From positions 1,054,001-1,118,000 of the forward strand of contig JBCAMK010000015.1 in NCBI GenBank assembly GCA_038503065.1: 64,000 bases of DNA, read 5' to 3'. The notes under the pieces were generated by a model. It did no database searches. It saw nothing but the letters and a program-made list of their open reading frames with translations, and had not been told where the DNA came from. The translations under genes were made by a program, and so were the position numbers. Origin of the DNA: Paragyromitra xinjiangensis. Lineage: Eukaryota > Ascomycota > Pezizomycetes > Pezizales > Discinaceae. This document shows, piece after piece, positions 12,401 to 22,722 of the stretch (its first letter is position 1; the number at the start of each line of letters is the position of its first letter).

Positions 12401-13488
12401 CCACCGATACTTCCTCAGTGGAACGCAGCCCAGCCGGTAGTGTTAAGGATCACCATCACCACCCTCACATGTTCCACATGCTAAAGCTGAAACTCCATAA
12501 ACACCAACTACAAGAAATGGGTAGTTCCACCGGACCCTCTTCACAGTTTGGGTCCACTACATCATTCACAACTAATGATGGTGCAATACCCAACACGGAC
12601 GGTACCACTGAGACCCTCGGAAGAGAAGCTCCCAGAGCAGAGGATATCCCAAATAATCTCTCGCAGAGCAAGTTGCCTTATCCACTTCGTGCATTGGGGA
12701 GTGGTATTACAGATGAGATTGGGAAAGACGCGAAGCCGAGGAGTATCAGACGACCCAAACAGCTGCCAGAGCCGAAGCTGCATGAGGAGGATGAGAGGAG
12801 GAGAACTATTATTGCGCTGAGGCGGATTTGGCTCTTCGTTGGGGGGCTGGCTAGGAGGTCGGGGGATTTGGGCGGTGCGGCAATTGCGTTGGATGAAGCA
12901 GGAACATTAGTGGGTGCAAAATGGGAGGGTGAAGCTGATTTATTGACGGAGGTGAGATGATTTCATTTTCTTGATTTCCAAAGAATTGGTTGTTGACGCA
13001 TTGAGTAGAGAGCATTTTTGGTGCTAGAAGAGGGTAAGAAAGATCTTGCCATCGAATACTTTAATGCAGCCATAGCAATCGACGTCAATCATCCGCTCGC
13101 TATTGTGGGTCTTTCTCAAGCGTTGCTGGACATACCAACCGACTCAACACCTACTTCTGCACCAGCACCTACGAGCAACCCGGTCGACGTGGTAACTCGA
13201 CCTTCTACTTCATCCTCGGTGGTAACAGCAACATTACCCAGCCACACAATAGAAGAGGAATTAGTCCTCACTTCTCTCGTCGCGACGAACCGTGCCCTAG
13301 GTTTGCTGGAGAAGTTGACTAACTCGAACCATGGCTGGGATATATCGGAGGCGTGGTTCGCGCTTGCTCGTGCTTATGAGTTGGGCGGCGAGACGGAGAG
13401 GGCGAAAAGGGCGCTGTGGAGATGTGTTGAGCTAGAGGACGCGAGGGCTGTGAGGGCGTGGTGTAATGTCAGGCCTAGGATTCTTTAA
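9496..13488 (+). CDS. YPP1: YPP1/TTC7-like TPR protein (PI4-kinase plasma-membrane complex)
   Basis: Fungal Ypp1 (filamentation protein, TTC7 homologue) is the TPR scaffold that with Efr3 recruits the PI4-kinase Stt4 to the plasma membrane. Proposed exons are 9496-9504, 9594-9705, 9774-10163, 10241-12951 and 13009-13488, giving 1233 residues with phases consistent at every junction. The tiny first exon (MST) joins to VKANNYLQLLDAARCNGEWD. TPR-like helices fill the middle and C-terminal parts (for example AFEKGLSYDSFDIDAWYGLALV). A long Ser/Pro-rich linker at about 11990-12700 includes a His run (HHHHPHMFHM). The C-terminus ATNRALGLLEKLTNSNHGWD followed by AWFALARAYELGGETERAKR and RCVELED is the family signature. 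Exons 1 and 2 are the least certain. Confidence 0.85.
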
Positions 13489-14550
13489 TACTTTAGTAGT
13501 AATGATACAAGGTAGGAGTAGTAGTGAAAAAAGGGGGGAGGTGCGTGACAATAGATGAGGGTAGGTTATATCATTGGACTAAGAATTTTTTGTGGGTAGG
13601 GTTTTTGTAATCATTAGGCCTCGTTGACATTTTATCTTGTTGAAATCACTTCACTATAATAGTGGGGTGTACAATATCAATATTGTAATTTTGTTTTGAA
13701 GTTCACTCGTTTATGGGGCATGAATGTGTTTTGCGAGTGATACTGGGGGTCTTCGAACTTGAAAATTGGCCGCCACTTAAATCTAGAATCACCTTGGAAT
13801 AGCGGTTTCCTTGAAAGGCCCTACACCCTGCGGCAGGTGTAGATTTGCAGATTCACATAGGTAGCAACTGAGCCTCACTAGGAATTCGGCCCTAGATCAT
13901 CGTTCGTCCACCCTAAATGTGGGGTTTGATCGAGCTTTCTTGTTGGTAAAAGCAAATTGTCACGTGGCAGGCGAGAATGAGACACAGGTCTCAGGATTAC
14001 AGGATTGTAGTATCGACGCTTTAAATAGTTTTTATGTGAGCTGTGGAGGGGTGGGTGCACGAATCGAATGAGGTGTTCCATTTTTTAGATCACCTATTCC
14101 GGCAAACAGGGCCGAGTTTTCAGCAAAAGTGGCCTGTGAAGGCATTTATAAAATGAAAAATAAAAGCCTGTTAGAGTTTTTATTAGTTGGGTAAATTTTC
14201 ATACTTGAATAGGATTTTAAAGGTTCAGGTTTTAGGTGGTGATATTGTAGAAAACCCTGTGAGAAAAACAAAATCGCAACATTGTAGAGTCTGAGAGCCG
14301 GCAGCCTGAGTCAATCTGGCTCTCAGGCACTGGGCCCCCAGCCCATAAATATGCCTGGCCTATAGGCCGCGGTTGCATTATAGGTCACATTGTTATAATC
14401 TAGGCGCACTTACGAGGCATCATTGTTTCCCAGTAATACATCCTGGTGAGCAAGACTATGATAGAACGAACACATACAAGACCTTCCAATTAAGAAAAGT
14501 CTAGGTCTGGGGTGTTAGATAGTCTCTGGGTAACCCGTGCTGGAGGGGTT

Positions 14551-14562
14551 GGGGGGGGGGGG
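14551..14562. repeat. G12 homopolymer
   Basis: Twelve consecutive G preceded by GGAGGGGTT. The tract could form a G-quadruplex-like structure and is a likely place for length errors in sequencing. Confidence 0.8.
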
Positions 14563-14826
14563 CCGCGCTGGCGGTTTGGGACCCCGACCTCCTTGCAATT
14601 AACCTATGAGTTGTGTATAGTGATGGGTTTAAGAAACAAACCAACATTCTAATTTTAGTAGGGATGTGGGTATAAATAACCTTTCGAAATTAGACCTATG
14701 GGGGCGTTTCTTATGGTTTTTTATAATTTTGATTTGAACCACATGTATCCATGAAGGTTTTAGGAAATTAGGTTTCCTTCGTGGAAAATTATGAAGTTTA
14801 TCCTATTAGAGATTTGAGGGATAGTT

Positions 14827-14952
14827 TCTACTCGGGGCAGGTATGAAGAACCCGAAAATGCAAGCAGAAGTTGGCCAATCAGCCCGATAATGTGGCTAGG
14901 GAGAGCGAATCAAAAAATCTTTTTCGGGTTCCTCATGCCTGCCCCGAGTAGA
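14827..14952. mobile_element. MITE-like element, copy 1 (TIR CTCGGGGCAGG)
   Basis: The element is 126 bases long. The left arm 14827-14858 and the reverse complement of the right arm 14921-14952 match at 30 of 32 bases. The arms begin TCTACTCGGGGCAGG and run into GAACCCGAAAA. TA abuts the CTCGGGG core on both sides, which would fit a TA target duplication of the Tc1/mariner type. The interior has no coding capacity, as expected of a non-autonomous element. Confidence 0.8.
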
Positions 14953-15060
14953 TATTCTATGTAGGGGTGTTTTAGCAGGGTGTTGGATCGAGCGTGCTAT
15001 TGGGTCACAGTACGGCATATAGTCCTATCAACCAAATGTAGAATGATCGACTGCCCTACC

Positions 15061-15199
15061 TACTCGGGGCAGGCATAAAGAACCTGAACATCCAAATCTG
15101 GATTGGCTAATAAATCGGTCCGTATGACTAGATGAGGGTGGGGTCGAAAATTGTTACCAACGAAGGGCATGTTCAAGTCCTTTATGCCTGCCCCAAGTA
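15061..15199. mobile_element. MITE-like element, copy 2 (TIR CTCGGGGCAGG)
   Basis: The element is 139 bases long. The arms 15061-15089 and 15171-15199 match in inverted orientation at 26 of 29 bases and share the sequence TACTCGGGGCAGGCAT with copy 1. The interiors of the two copies are also alike (TTGGCYAATMA, then GACTAG/GGCTAG), so this is one diverged family. TA flanks the core on both sides. Confidence 0.8.
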
Positions 15200-16039
15200 T
15201 ATTTAGACTGAACCTGTCCCCATTATTTTCCTTCGAGATTGGTCAATCGATCTATCTACTGTTCGTACACATACCTTCCTGATATTTGCCAAGACCTGAT
15301 TTAAAGAAGATCGTGACGTAAAAATTTGGTTGTAAGACTATAATGTACGATTTGCAGAGCTGGGCTGCTTATATGCCGAGATGGGGGTTGAGGGGCCAGG
15401 GGAGTGATTTGGTGCAAAAGTGATAGAGAGCTGGTGTTTATGTTCGGTATGGGTGTCTGGCTCGAGGAGAAGTTGTATCTGAATCGGGCGGGCGCACTGT
15501 AATGCTTTTTCTTCTTATCTTCTTTCCTTTTAGTTTTGGGTAACTAGCTTGAAGGTTTCAGATGTTTTTTTCTGGGCGTCTCAAGCCATGGTAGATCGAC
15601 TGACTAGGTTAAGATTGTGGGTTGGAACTATACTATTACTGGGTGAGTATATGAGCTGTTAATTGGGTGGATGAACTTGTTTGAATGGTACTACGTCAAG
15701 CGTGGCTCTTCGGGAAGGTGCTCAATTATGGAGCCGAGCATGAGCTTAAAGATTATATAGATTCTGGATGACTATTCTCCGATATTAATCTTTGTGACAT
15801 GCATAAGCTAAATAAGGATCCGTATTCATTAGAATACCAAGAAAACATGGTAGAAATCGTATTAACGGAATGAAAATATGCAAGTGAATGACTTCATTAA
15901 AAGTAGTGGTGATGGTGCCTTCTAGTTTAGTTGGTTTTTTTTCGCCTAGTTCCCCCGGGCTGGCTTCTCCCTTACGATCTACGCTGTGTTCGGTGACTTG
16001 TTGGACGAGTATGGTATTAATATAAATTTATAGCCTTCA

Positions 16040-18616
16040 TTATCGCGCCGCGTGGTAGATGACGTCCGTTGAATCTCGCACTACCCCGTTGATAATACAA
16101 GAAAACTGTAACTTTGCTGGGCCTGCCGTCATTTCCATATCATAATCTATATTCCAAAATAGGTTGCCATCGCTACCTACTTGCTGTGGGGAACTTTCAA
16201 AAATACTTCGATCGATGGTGAATGTGATGGTGACATAGTCGTGAACCGCTTGAAACACAAATTAGTCTCTATAGGCATGGCATGCACACCCCTACCGTTT
16301 TGGAGAGAATTTACCTGGTGTCTTCCGAGTGGAGGGATCGTCCTCATCGCTCCGAACAAGGTGCGTAACAACTTTCACGATATTTTCTGTAGAATTTAGA
16401 CCTGGGTATTCTGCTGGGCTTGTCCAATTGAATCGGAAGATGGTCTTCTCTCCGGTTTTAATCTCATCCCCCTATAATAGGTCAACTGTCTGTGGATTGT
16501 TAAAGAATATTTTGGATGACTTTTACCTTAAAAATGTACCATAAAATTTGATCTCTGGCTTTGTAAATCCGCTTATACGTGCAATAGAATCTGTCTTCTT
16601 GAAGATGGTGTCCTTCTTTGAATATTGTGTTGCACTTCACGCCGATGTTTATTCGAGAGAGATGCACATCTACGACATTTCCGGTGCCCAGGAGTTCGCA
16701 AAGGACAGCACCAGTGGAAACTGCCTCCAGACTACCAGGGATCAATAAACCGAGGTTGCTAACTGCATAAAGGAAGTATGGATAGGGGTACCTATTTTGT
16801 GGTTGCATAATCTCCATCGAAATCGATGAGTATATCTCATGAAGTCGTTCACGAAGATACTTATTGCCCCCAAAGCCACCAACAAGTAACAGGGCCTAGT
16901 ATAAATGAGCTTTGTGTTTGGAGGGGTGTGTGAGTATTACTTAACTTTGGAGAAAGTCCTCTTTTACTCAAAATCTCAATTTGTTTATCTATCAGCTCCT
17001 CAACATCAGAGCAAACAGAATCAAAGAGAGGTATTAAGTTTTCCCTTGGGAATTAAAATCATTAGTTAGCATCCGGGGTAAAACTGAGGAGGGTATTTGT
17101 GGTAACTGTTTACATACCGTGTAAGCCGAATGCTCCCATCCTCACTACCAATGTCACAATTGGGAGGAATCCCACATAGGTCAAAAATATAGCTCTTGTC
17201 TTCAGAGGAAGTGAATTGTCGTTTGATGCAAGATTCAAACTCGTGCATCATTTTCGCCATTGGTCTTGGTTGTATTTTGTCAAAAACCTCATCCGTTACG
17301 AGTGTGCGCAAAAATCTCTTGAAGGCCATGTCAAGAAATACTGATCCGCACAGCCCGCCTAATCACAGGGTCTTTAGAATTTGGTAGTTTGGGATAGAGA
17401 GTGAGGGGAAAGTATACAAACCGTCTCCTACTACACATTCCCTTAAACTAAGTGGTTCTGCATTTTCGACTTGATAACTTGTAAGATCCTAGAATAGTGA
17501 GAACCTAGGGATCTAGAAAGCAAAAAGCTTTTAAATTACGTACCACAGTGCCTCCACCAGCATCACAAACCACAAAACAGTCACCAGTCTGATTTATTAG
17601 TTCGTGTTTAGAGCCATAGCTAGTATCTGAAGGATATACCTTGAGTATTTTCGCCTTATTTTTCAGCACTGTGATGGCAGCAGCTTCAGGCTCGGTAACA
17701 ATTCTGAGGGAATACTCTGGGGCCGTGAGCCCAGCTTTCACTGCTACTAGATATGAATTATGCCTAGCTTTTGGAGACCAAACAGCTGGGATCGTCAAAA
17801 CGATTGTCTTCTCGGCAAAATCAAAAACTACTTGTGAGATGCTTTCAATTATTCTCGCCTTGGTGTGCTTCCATAAACAAGAGAGATAATCCGATGCTGC
17901 ATCAATCTCTGTGCGTCCCATTTTTGCGAATTGTTTCCGCGATTCGTGAATTATATCCGCAGTAAATAAATCTTTAAGCTTGGGTTCAGGCTCAAGCAAC
18001 AGCTTCGTCCATTTTAACTTCGGGCCAGGTATGTCGTCTGGTATATCGAAACCCCAATATATTTTGTCTTGATCGTATGCTATCTCCGAGGAAACTTTGC
18101 TAGCAGTGTAGTCCCCCGTCCGGTTTCCTGGCCAGCCTCTGGTTGCTGTGATTTCTGTGTTACGGGGGTCGGTCCCCGGGTTGTGTAGAGCCCAAGAACT
18201 ACCCGAATGGCTATAGGGAAGCCCACAAATATTAGTGATATTTCGCTTAAATCAAGTATCCCCACCATTAAACTTGGGAAAAATATTTGGGCAAACCTTG
18301 TTCCATAGTCAAGTCCAATTATAAGCCTTATACGTTTATGTGCTGGTAAATTAAGCATTCTCGCTTCTTGGGAATTTCGTTGATGTAATGGGGGCTCCAT
18401 GGTTCTATTATTAAAAGTAAGTAGAAGATTCTGAGTACTGTATACTCCGAAAGTAATTTACATTGGGACTTGACTCAATGTTCGCACTGGTGGTACCGGT
18501 GGTGGTGGTGTAGCTTCTGGATGTACTATAGCTACCGCTGGTCTCGCTTGATCATGAGGCTTTTGGGGAGCTCGTTTTTTTCTCCTCAAACCAGGCAAAC
18601 ACCAGCTAGGTGACAT
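16040..18616 (-). CDS. Hsp70-like ATPase of the fungal actin-fold family (one splice site damaged)
   Basis: A divergent Hsp70-like protein of the type expanded in filamentous ascomycetes; client and role are unknown. Ten exons fit: 18616-18462, 18404-18297, 18210-17544, 17488-17422, 17358-17118, 17044-16945, 16895-16792, 16731-16527, 16471-16315 and 16248-16040 (about 670 residues). The nucleotide-binding motifs are all present: phosphate-1 LIIGLDYGTSHSGSSWAL, then GNRTGDYTASKVSSEIAYD, phosphate-2 VVCDAGGGTVDL, and adenosine motif LLLVGGFGGNKYL. The N-terminus is a Pro/Arg-rich leader. Every junction keeps frame except exon 6/7. There the coding frame requires a cut AAAG/TTAAGT, which lacks a GT; the nearest canonical donor AAA/GTTAAGT shifts the frame and soon meets a stop. 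This may be a one-base loss, an assembly error or a decaying gene. Confidence 0.75.
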
Positions 18617-18897
18617 TTCTCTTTCAATAGATGGTAGTTTAGCAGAGCCAGAAGTTGGATAATGGTGGAGATATTGGAGCGTGTGGTCGTGATCTGATTT
18701 AGTTCATGTTGGCAAGGTATGTTATGCTGGAAGGATTGAGCTGCCTTGTGAAACTAAGGGGTTGGTTTTGGGTTCAAAGAGCCCCATTATGTATGGCTTT
18801 TGCGGCTGGGAGCTGTCACTCTACTCGAACAGTATCCATTCAGCAACGAGCTGGCTGAACCTTAAAACGGTAGAAAACCTGGAATATCAGCATGCTC

Positions 18898-18950
18898 ATG
18901 CATGTTTTACCTACTAGTGCACTGAACGAATTTCACCAAATACTACGGGG
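18898..18950 (+). repeat. Dispersed repeat, copy a (ATGCATGTTTTACCTACTAG)
   Basis: About 50 bases starting near 18898 are shared with copy c at about 20399-20450: ATGCATGTYTTACCYACTAG, then CACTGRAYSGRATTTC, then CCAAAYACTACGG. It lies in direct orientation to copy c and inverted to copy b. Confidence 0.65.
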
Positions 18951-19185
18951 CTCTACCCACGGTTGGCCTAATTGCACTTTCTGTCTCAGGGCTTTGATCT
19001 TTGCTATCCGGGACCTCTAAATCCCGTGAGTTGCGATCTTGCTCTCTTGCGAGGGATTGTGCCACACGAAAACAAGAATCGACTACCGTATTCGAGGAGA
19101 TAACAAGTACCGGATAATCATCGCCGACTGATGTTACGCCTTACTTGCATGAAAAGCTTTATTAATACAGGACTTTCTCAAAAAA

Positions 19186-19358
19186 TAACGAAACGAGCTG
19201 GCCTGAGACCGCATAGCAATACTGTGCTATTACTTGTTGGTGAGATAAAGCTTGTACTAATCGGGTTTGACTCAAGTGTTGTTGCTGGGCCTCAACGTCT
19301 GCTTGGCCAGTAAGAATCCAATCCTTATTCTGCGGTCTCAGTCCAGGCCATTTCGTTA
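19186..19358. mobile_element. Inverted-repeat element of 173 bp (MITE-like candidate)
   Basis: The arms 19186-19213 (TAACGAAACGAGCTGGCCTG, then AGACCGCA) and 19331-19358 match in inverted orientation at 24 of 28 bases. The interior has no coding capacity. Similarity stops abruptly at both ends of the arms. It is a different family from the CTCGGGGCAGG elements. Confidence 0.55.
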
Positions 19359-20292
19359 CCAGGGACTTTGTGCAAAAGATCTGGCCCTGGTTTTCAGCCA
19401 ATAAGAAGGTGATCGGCGCCAATCAATTTTCTTGAGATTGGAGCTGGATCTGTTTGCGTAAAGGGCCTATCTTGTGAAAGTATGATGCTTTTTATACAGC
19501 CTTTTAAGCCAGTGCCTTCCTTATACGCATAGCAACGGAAATGGAACCAATTGGAAAATAAGCGATATCACCACTGGAGTGGCCTAAAGATTCTCGAGGT
19601 TCTGCAGGGTATGAGAAATGTGATCCTTGCATCAATTAGGCATACGTAAGCAGTGTTGGTAGATGAGGAAATCGGTACTTTTTCTGTCTTGTGAAGAGCG
19701 ATCGAAACTTCTGTAGAATTAATGCCGCTAAGACGGCATCTTCTGAACTGTATCGTGTGGAGTTGCCAGAGTATGTGCATAGATATATGGAGTAATGTCT
19801 TGTGGTTGCTGTGCCGCGGGTCGCGATTGAGGAATGAGATGCGATCAGTTCCATAGCTATATGTATTGGTAGAAATTTCGTCCCGCACTACGTGGTACTT
19901 TACTTAATGATAGGACGGATGAGATTCGGCTCTGGCCGTTCGGTTGCCTGTCCCGTAGATTGGGTACTTTGTTATGGATAATACCACATTTCAGTGAATC
20001 GCATTCTGCAAGTGTAGAAGGCTCTACAGGGGTTTCGATCCTCAGGATTTATCATGAGGTCGGCCGCGGTGATGGGTGTGGTGTACTCACCATATTCCGA
20101 AGTGGCCCGAGTTTGCATTAGGACGTGCCAATGGTACAAGTAATTTGAGAATTTTGAGGTTTGTTGGATTTGCTCCTTGTAGTTCACTGGTGGATATATT
20201 CCTTTATATTTTTTGTAGAAGGTCGTATGCATCGCCATGAACGCCGTGTAGATCGTTCCCGTGCTTGTTGATAAAATACACCGCAACATGTG

Positions 20293-20320
20293 GAGGCGCT
20301 AGTAGGTAAAACATGCATAA
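20293..20320 (-). repeat. Dispersed repeat, copy b (inverted)
   Basis: The minus strand reads TTATGCATGTTTTACCTACTAGCGCC in two overlapping parts (ATGCATGTTTTACC and TTTTACCTACTAGCGCC), matching copy a at 18898 in inverted orientation. Copies a and b could be the two ends of a 1.4-kb element. Confidence 0.6.
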
Positions 20321-20398
20321 GACATGTTGATATTCCGTGGCCATAGTGTCAAAAACCTCCTAACAGCATCATAACTGTAGATGATCAATAGATTAAAT

Positions 20399-20450
20399 GC
20401 ATGTCTTACCCACTAGCACTGGATCGGATTTCGCCAAACACTACGGCACT
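20399..20450 (+). repeat. Dispersed repeat, copy c
   Basis: ATGCATGTCTTACCCACTAG followed by CACTGGATCGGATTTC and CCAAACACTACGG; homologous to copy a over about 50 bases. A weaker partial copy starts near 20531 (ATGCATGTTTTACTAGCTTG). Confidence 0.6.
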
Positions 20451-21165
20451 GGCGTAGAAATCGTGTAGATATGTAATGATGGAGCTTGGACTGTAACTGA
20501 CTGTATTCCTTTCTTTTTATGCATGTTAATGCATGTTTTACTAGCTTGTGCTGGCACGGGAATGAATTCGCTAGATGGGCGAATCCACTGGGAAATACTG
20601 GGGGTTGCCTAGCATCCCAAAATTAAGCCATCTATTAATCGCATTTCATTTTTGGTGTTTGGGCATAGTTTTTTTTGACAGGTTATATATTTAAACTTTA
20701 GTTAACGTCTCCCGAGCTGACCATGCTCTTTTACAGCTTGCATATCAAGAATATCAAAACATTACTGGAGAGTACATACGTTGAGTTACGGCTGGCAGCT
20801 GGGTAGCCTGATGACGGATCCTAGCAAAAAGCCACATTTCGATTCAAATAATCTGCTAGGTTTTGCTTTTGGCTTTAAACCCTAAAGTACATGTACCTAT
20901 CGATAGCCAGCAACAATTTCGGGGCTCAATTTATAACCACCTAGTTTAGATTGCTCTATTCTAGTCTGATGTTTTGACCCTCTGTTTAACCATATATCAG
21001 AATTGAATATCGTGGTAGAGATACGTTTTATGTGAGTTTCTTTCTTTCTTTCTTGACATAGGTTCCTGCGCTCGGTTTAATCGGTTGCAAAGATCTCCAG
21101 CCTTAGAAGACGGAGATAAATACCCTGTACTCAGTTTATCTGTATTTTTGTGAAAGCGCAAAGAT

Positions 21166-22722
21166 ATGAATTCTAGATCGTCTGAAGGTAAAAATCACTT
21201 TCTTTTGGTCGTTAACTACAAGCTTAAGCATTATAGACCGTACCAAGTTGCTACCGGGGATAAATCACAAGCGAATGCCTGGACACGAAGCTAGTTTCTC
21301 GGGGTTGCCGTCTGGGGCGGTTTCAGAGAGCAAGCATACACGAATTCCTACGCGTAAAGCCTGTTCCCCGCCTGCGGCCGGGGGAGGTTTAAACACCCGA
21401 GTACCCGGACACAAAAGCCGTCCCCTAAAATCACCATCTGGAGAGGCTCCGGAGATTTTAGTAGTTCACGAGCCTAATTCGACGGTAAAACGAAAGCGGC
21501 GGGATATGGTCCAGGTGCGAATACAGATCAATAAAGATGCACTACAACGTATTTTAAAGCATGCAAGCGAGCCAATTTCCGACTTGTTTAGGCAACTACA
21601 TATTCCTGCGAGAAAAAAGAATCCTGAATCGAGCCATCGAGCAGAAACCCCAGATATAACCACGAATCCTAATGGTCAACGGATTGAGGTTCTTGAGACC
21701 GATCAACGTAGTCTCTTAGAAAACCTTTCTTATTGGAAGGACCAATTCCACCGGGCGACTGCAGTTTCGAATAGCATGGCTAGCGATATCTTCAAACTTC
21801 AATCAGGTCTTGATATACAGAGCGAGAACGAGTTGATCGAGCAGTTTCGAGAGCTTTGTTACAACATCAGGAATTCATGTGATCATTTCTCACATGAGAG
21901 TGCCTCTGGAGAACACTCTCTAAGCAAATCTTGTGCGGTTCGTTTTCTTACCCTTCTTGACTTGGATCCGGAAATCGATCACCAGTTCCTTACAACCCTA
22001 TCCAAGCGAGCACAACTCAGTCAAGCCTATATATCTCGGATGCTAGTCGATAGGATCTTTGATGGCGGGATGGATGATATGAGCCAGATCAAGGATCTAT
22101 GGACGAGTGAATCAACCGCCAGGAGCCTCGCGGGGATGGAAAAAAAAATCAAGGAGATGAGTATGATCCGGCTGTATTCCGGGCGGACTGGTGAAATCTA
22201 CTAAAAGAAAGGACAGACCTTCCTCCAGAGGAATATAACAAATGGCGTTCGATGACCGTACGGTGTCTTACACAAGAAACGCTTGAGGATAATGTTAGGG
22301 TGGAGGAATTAGTAGATGAACTATTGCAGATGCTACAGGCGGTTTTCGGGGTCACCGGAGATCTCTCAACCGCAAGTGTTGCTAAGCTGAGGATGCGCTT
22401 AAAGTCTGATGTCGTGATCAAGGCGGTAAATCTGTCGCGTAGTTTCCGCAGACAACTGTCGAGGATGTCAGCTTGCATTGATGGTAGCTCGGCTCACTTC
22501 GTTTCGTCTGAATTCGATGAATATGGAAAGGTGGAGTGCTCAGAGAACGAGATCATGTTGGTGACAACGCCAGCGATGGTTCGTTTCACAGACGAATATG
22601 GCACGAAAGACACAGAAACGAATGTAATGTTACGTTCTAGACGGGTTCGTCTTCAGAGGAAAGTGATCACGACGGCGGAAGGTCATGGTCATCGTGATAG
22701 CACTAGGGGACGGGGGCCTTGA
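21166..22722 (+). CDS. Orphan protein of 483 residues, basic N-terminus
   Basis: I do not recognise this protein. Three exons keep frame: 21166-21187, 21237-22160 and 22217-22722. The last intron is 56 bases with a CTACTAA branch-like site. The first 80 residues are basic and carry loose repeats of the form R[MV]PGH...L.SG (KRMPGHEASFSGLPSGAVSE and TRVPGHKSRPLKSPSGEAPE). The rest is largely helical and polar, with DLFRQLHIPARKK, SLLENLSYWKDQFHRATAVS, LLDLDPEIDHQFLTTL and, across the splice, LPPEEYNKWRSMTVRC. No signal peptide or membrane segment is visible. It lies alone in a repeat-rich island. Consistent splicing over three exons argues for a real gene; function is unknown. Confidence 0.65.

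Larger units (their letters stand above)
13489..16039. other. Repeat-bearing intergenic region, left part of a gene-poor island
   Basis: No protein family seen. It holds the YPP1 3' region, a hairpin CTACACCCTG-cgg-CAGGTGTAG at 13821-13842, a run of twelve G at 14551-14562, and two copies of a short inverted-repeat element (14827-14952 and 15061-15199). Confidence 0.6.
18617..21165. other. Repeat-rich intergenic region between Hsp70-like and orphan genes
   Basis: No protein family recognised. It contains four copies of an ATGCATGTTTTACCTACTAG-type motif, an inverted-repeat pair at 19186-19358, and a TTTC run near 21041-21054. Confidence 0.55.
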
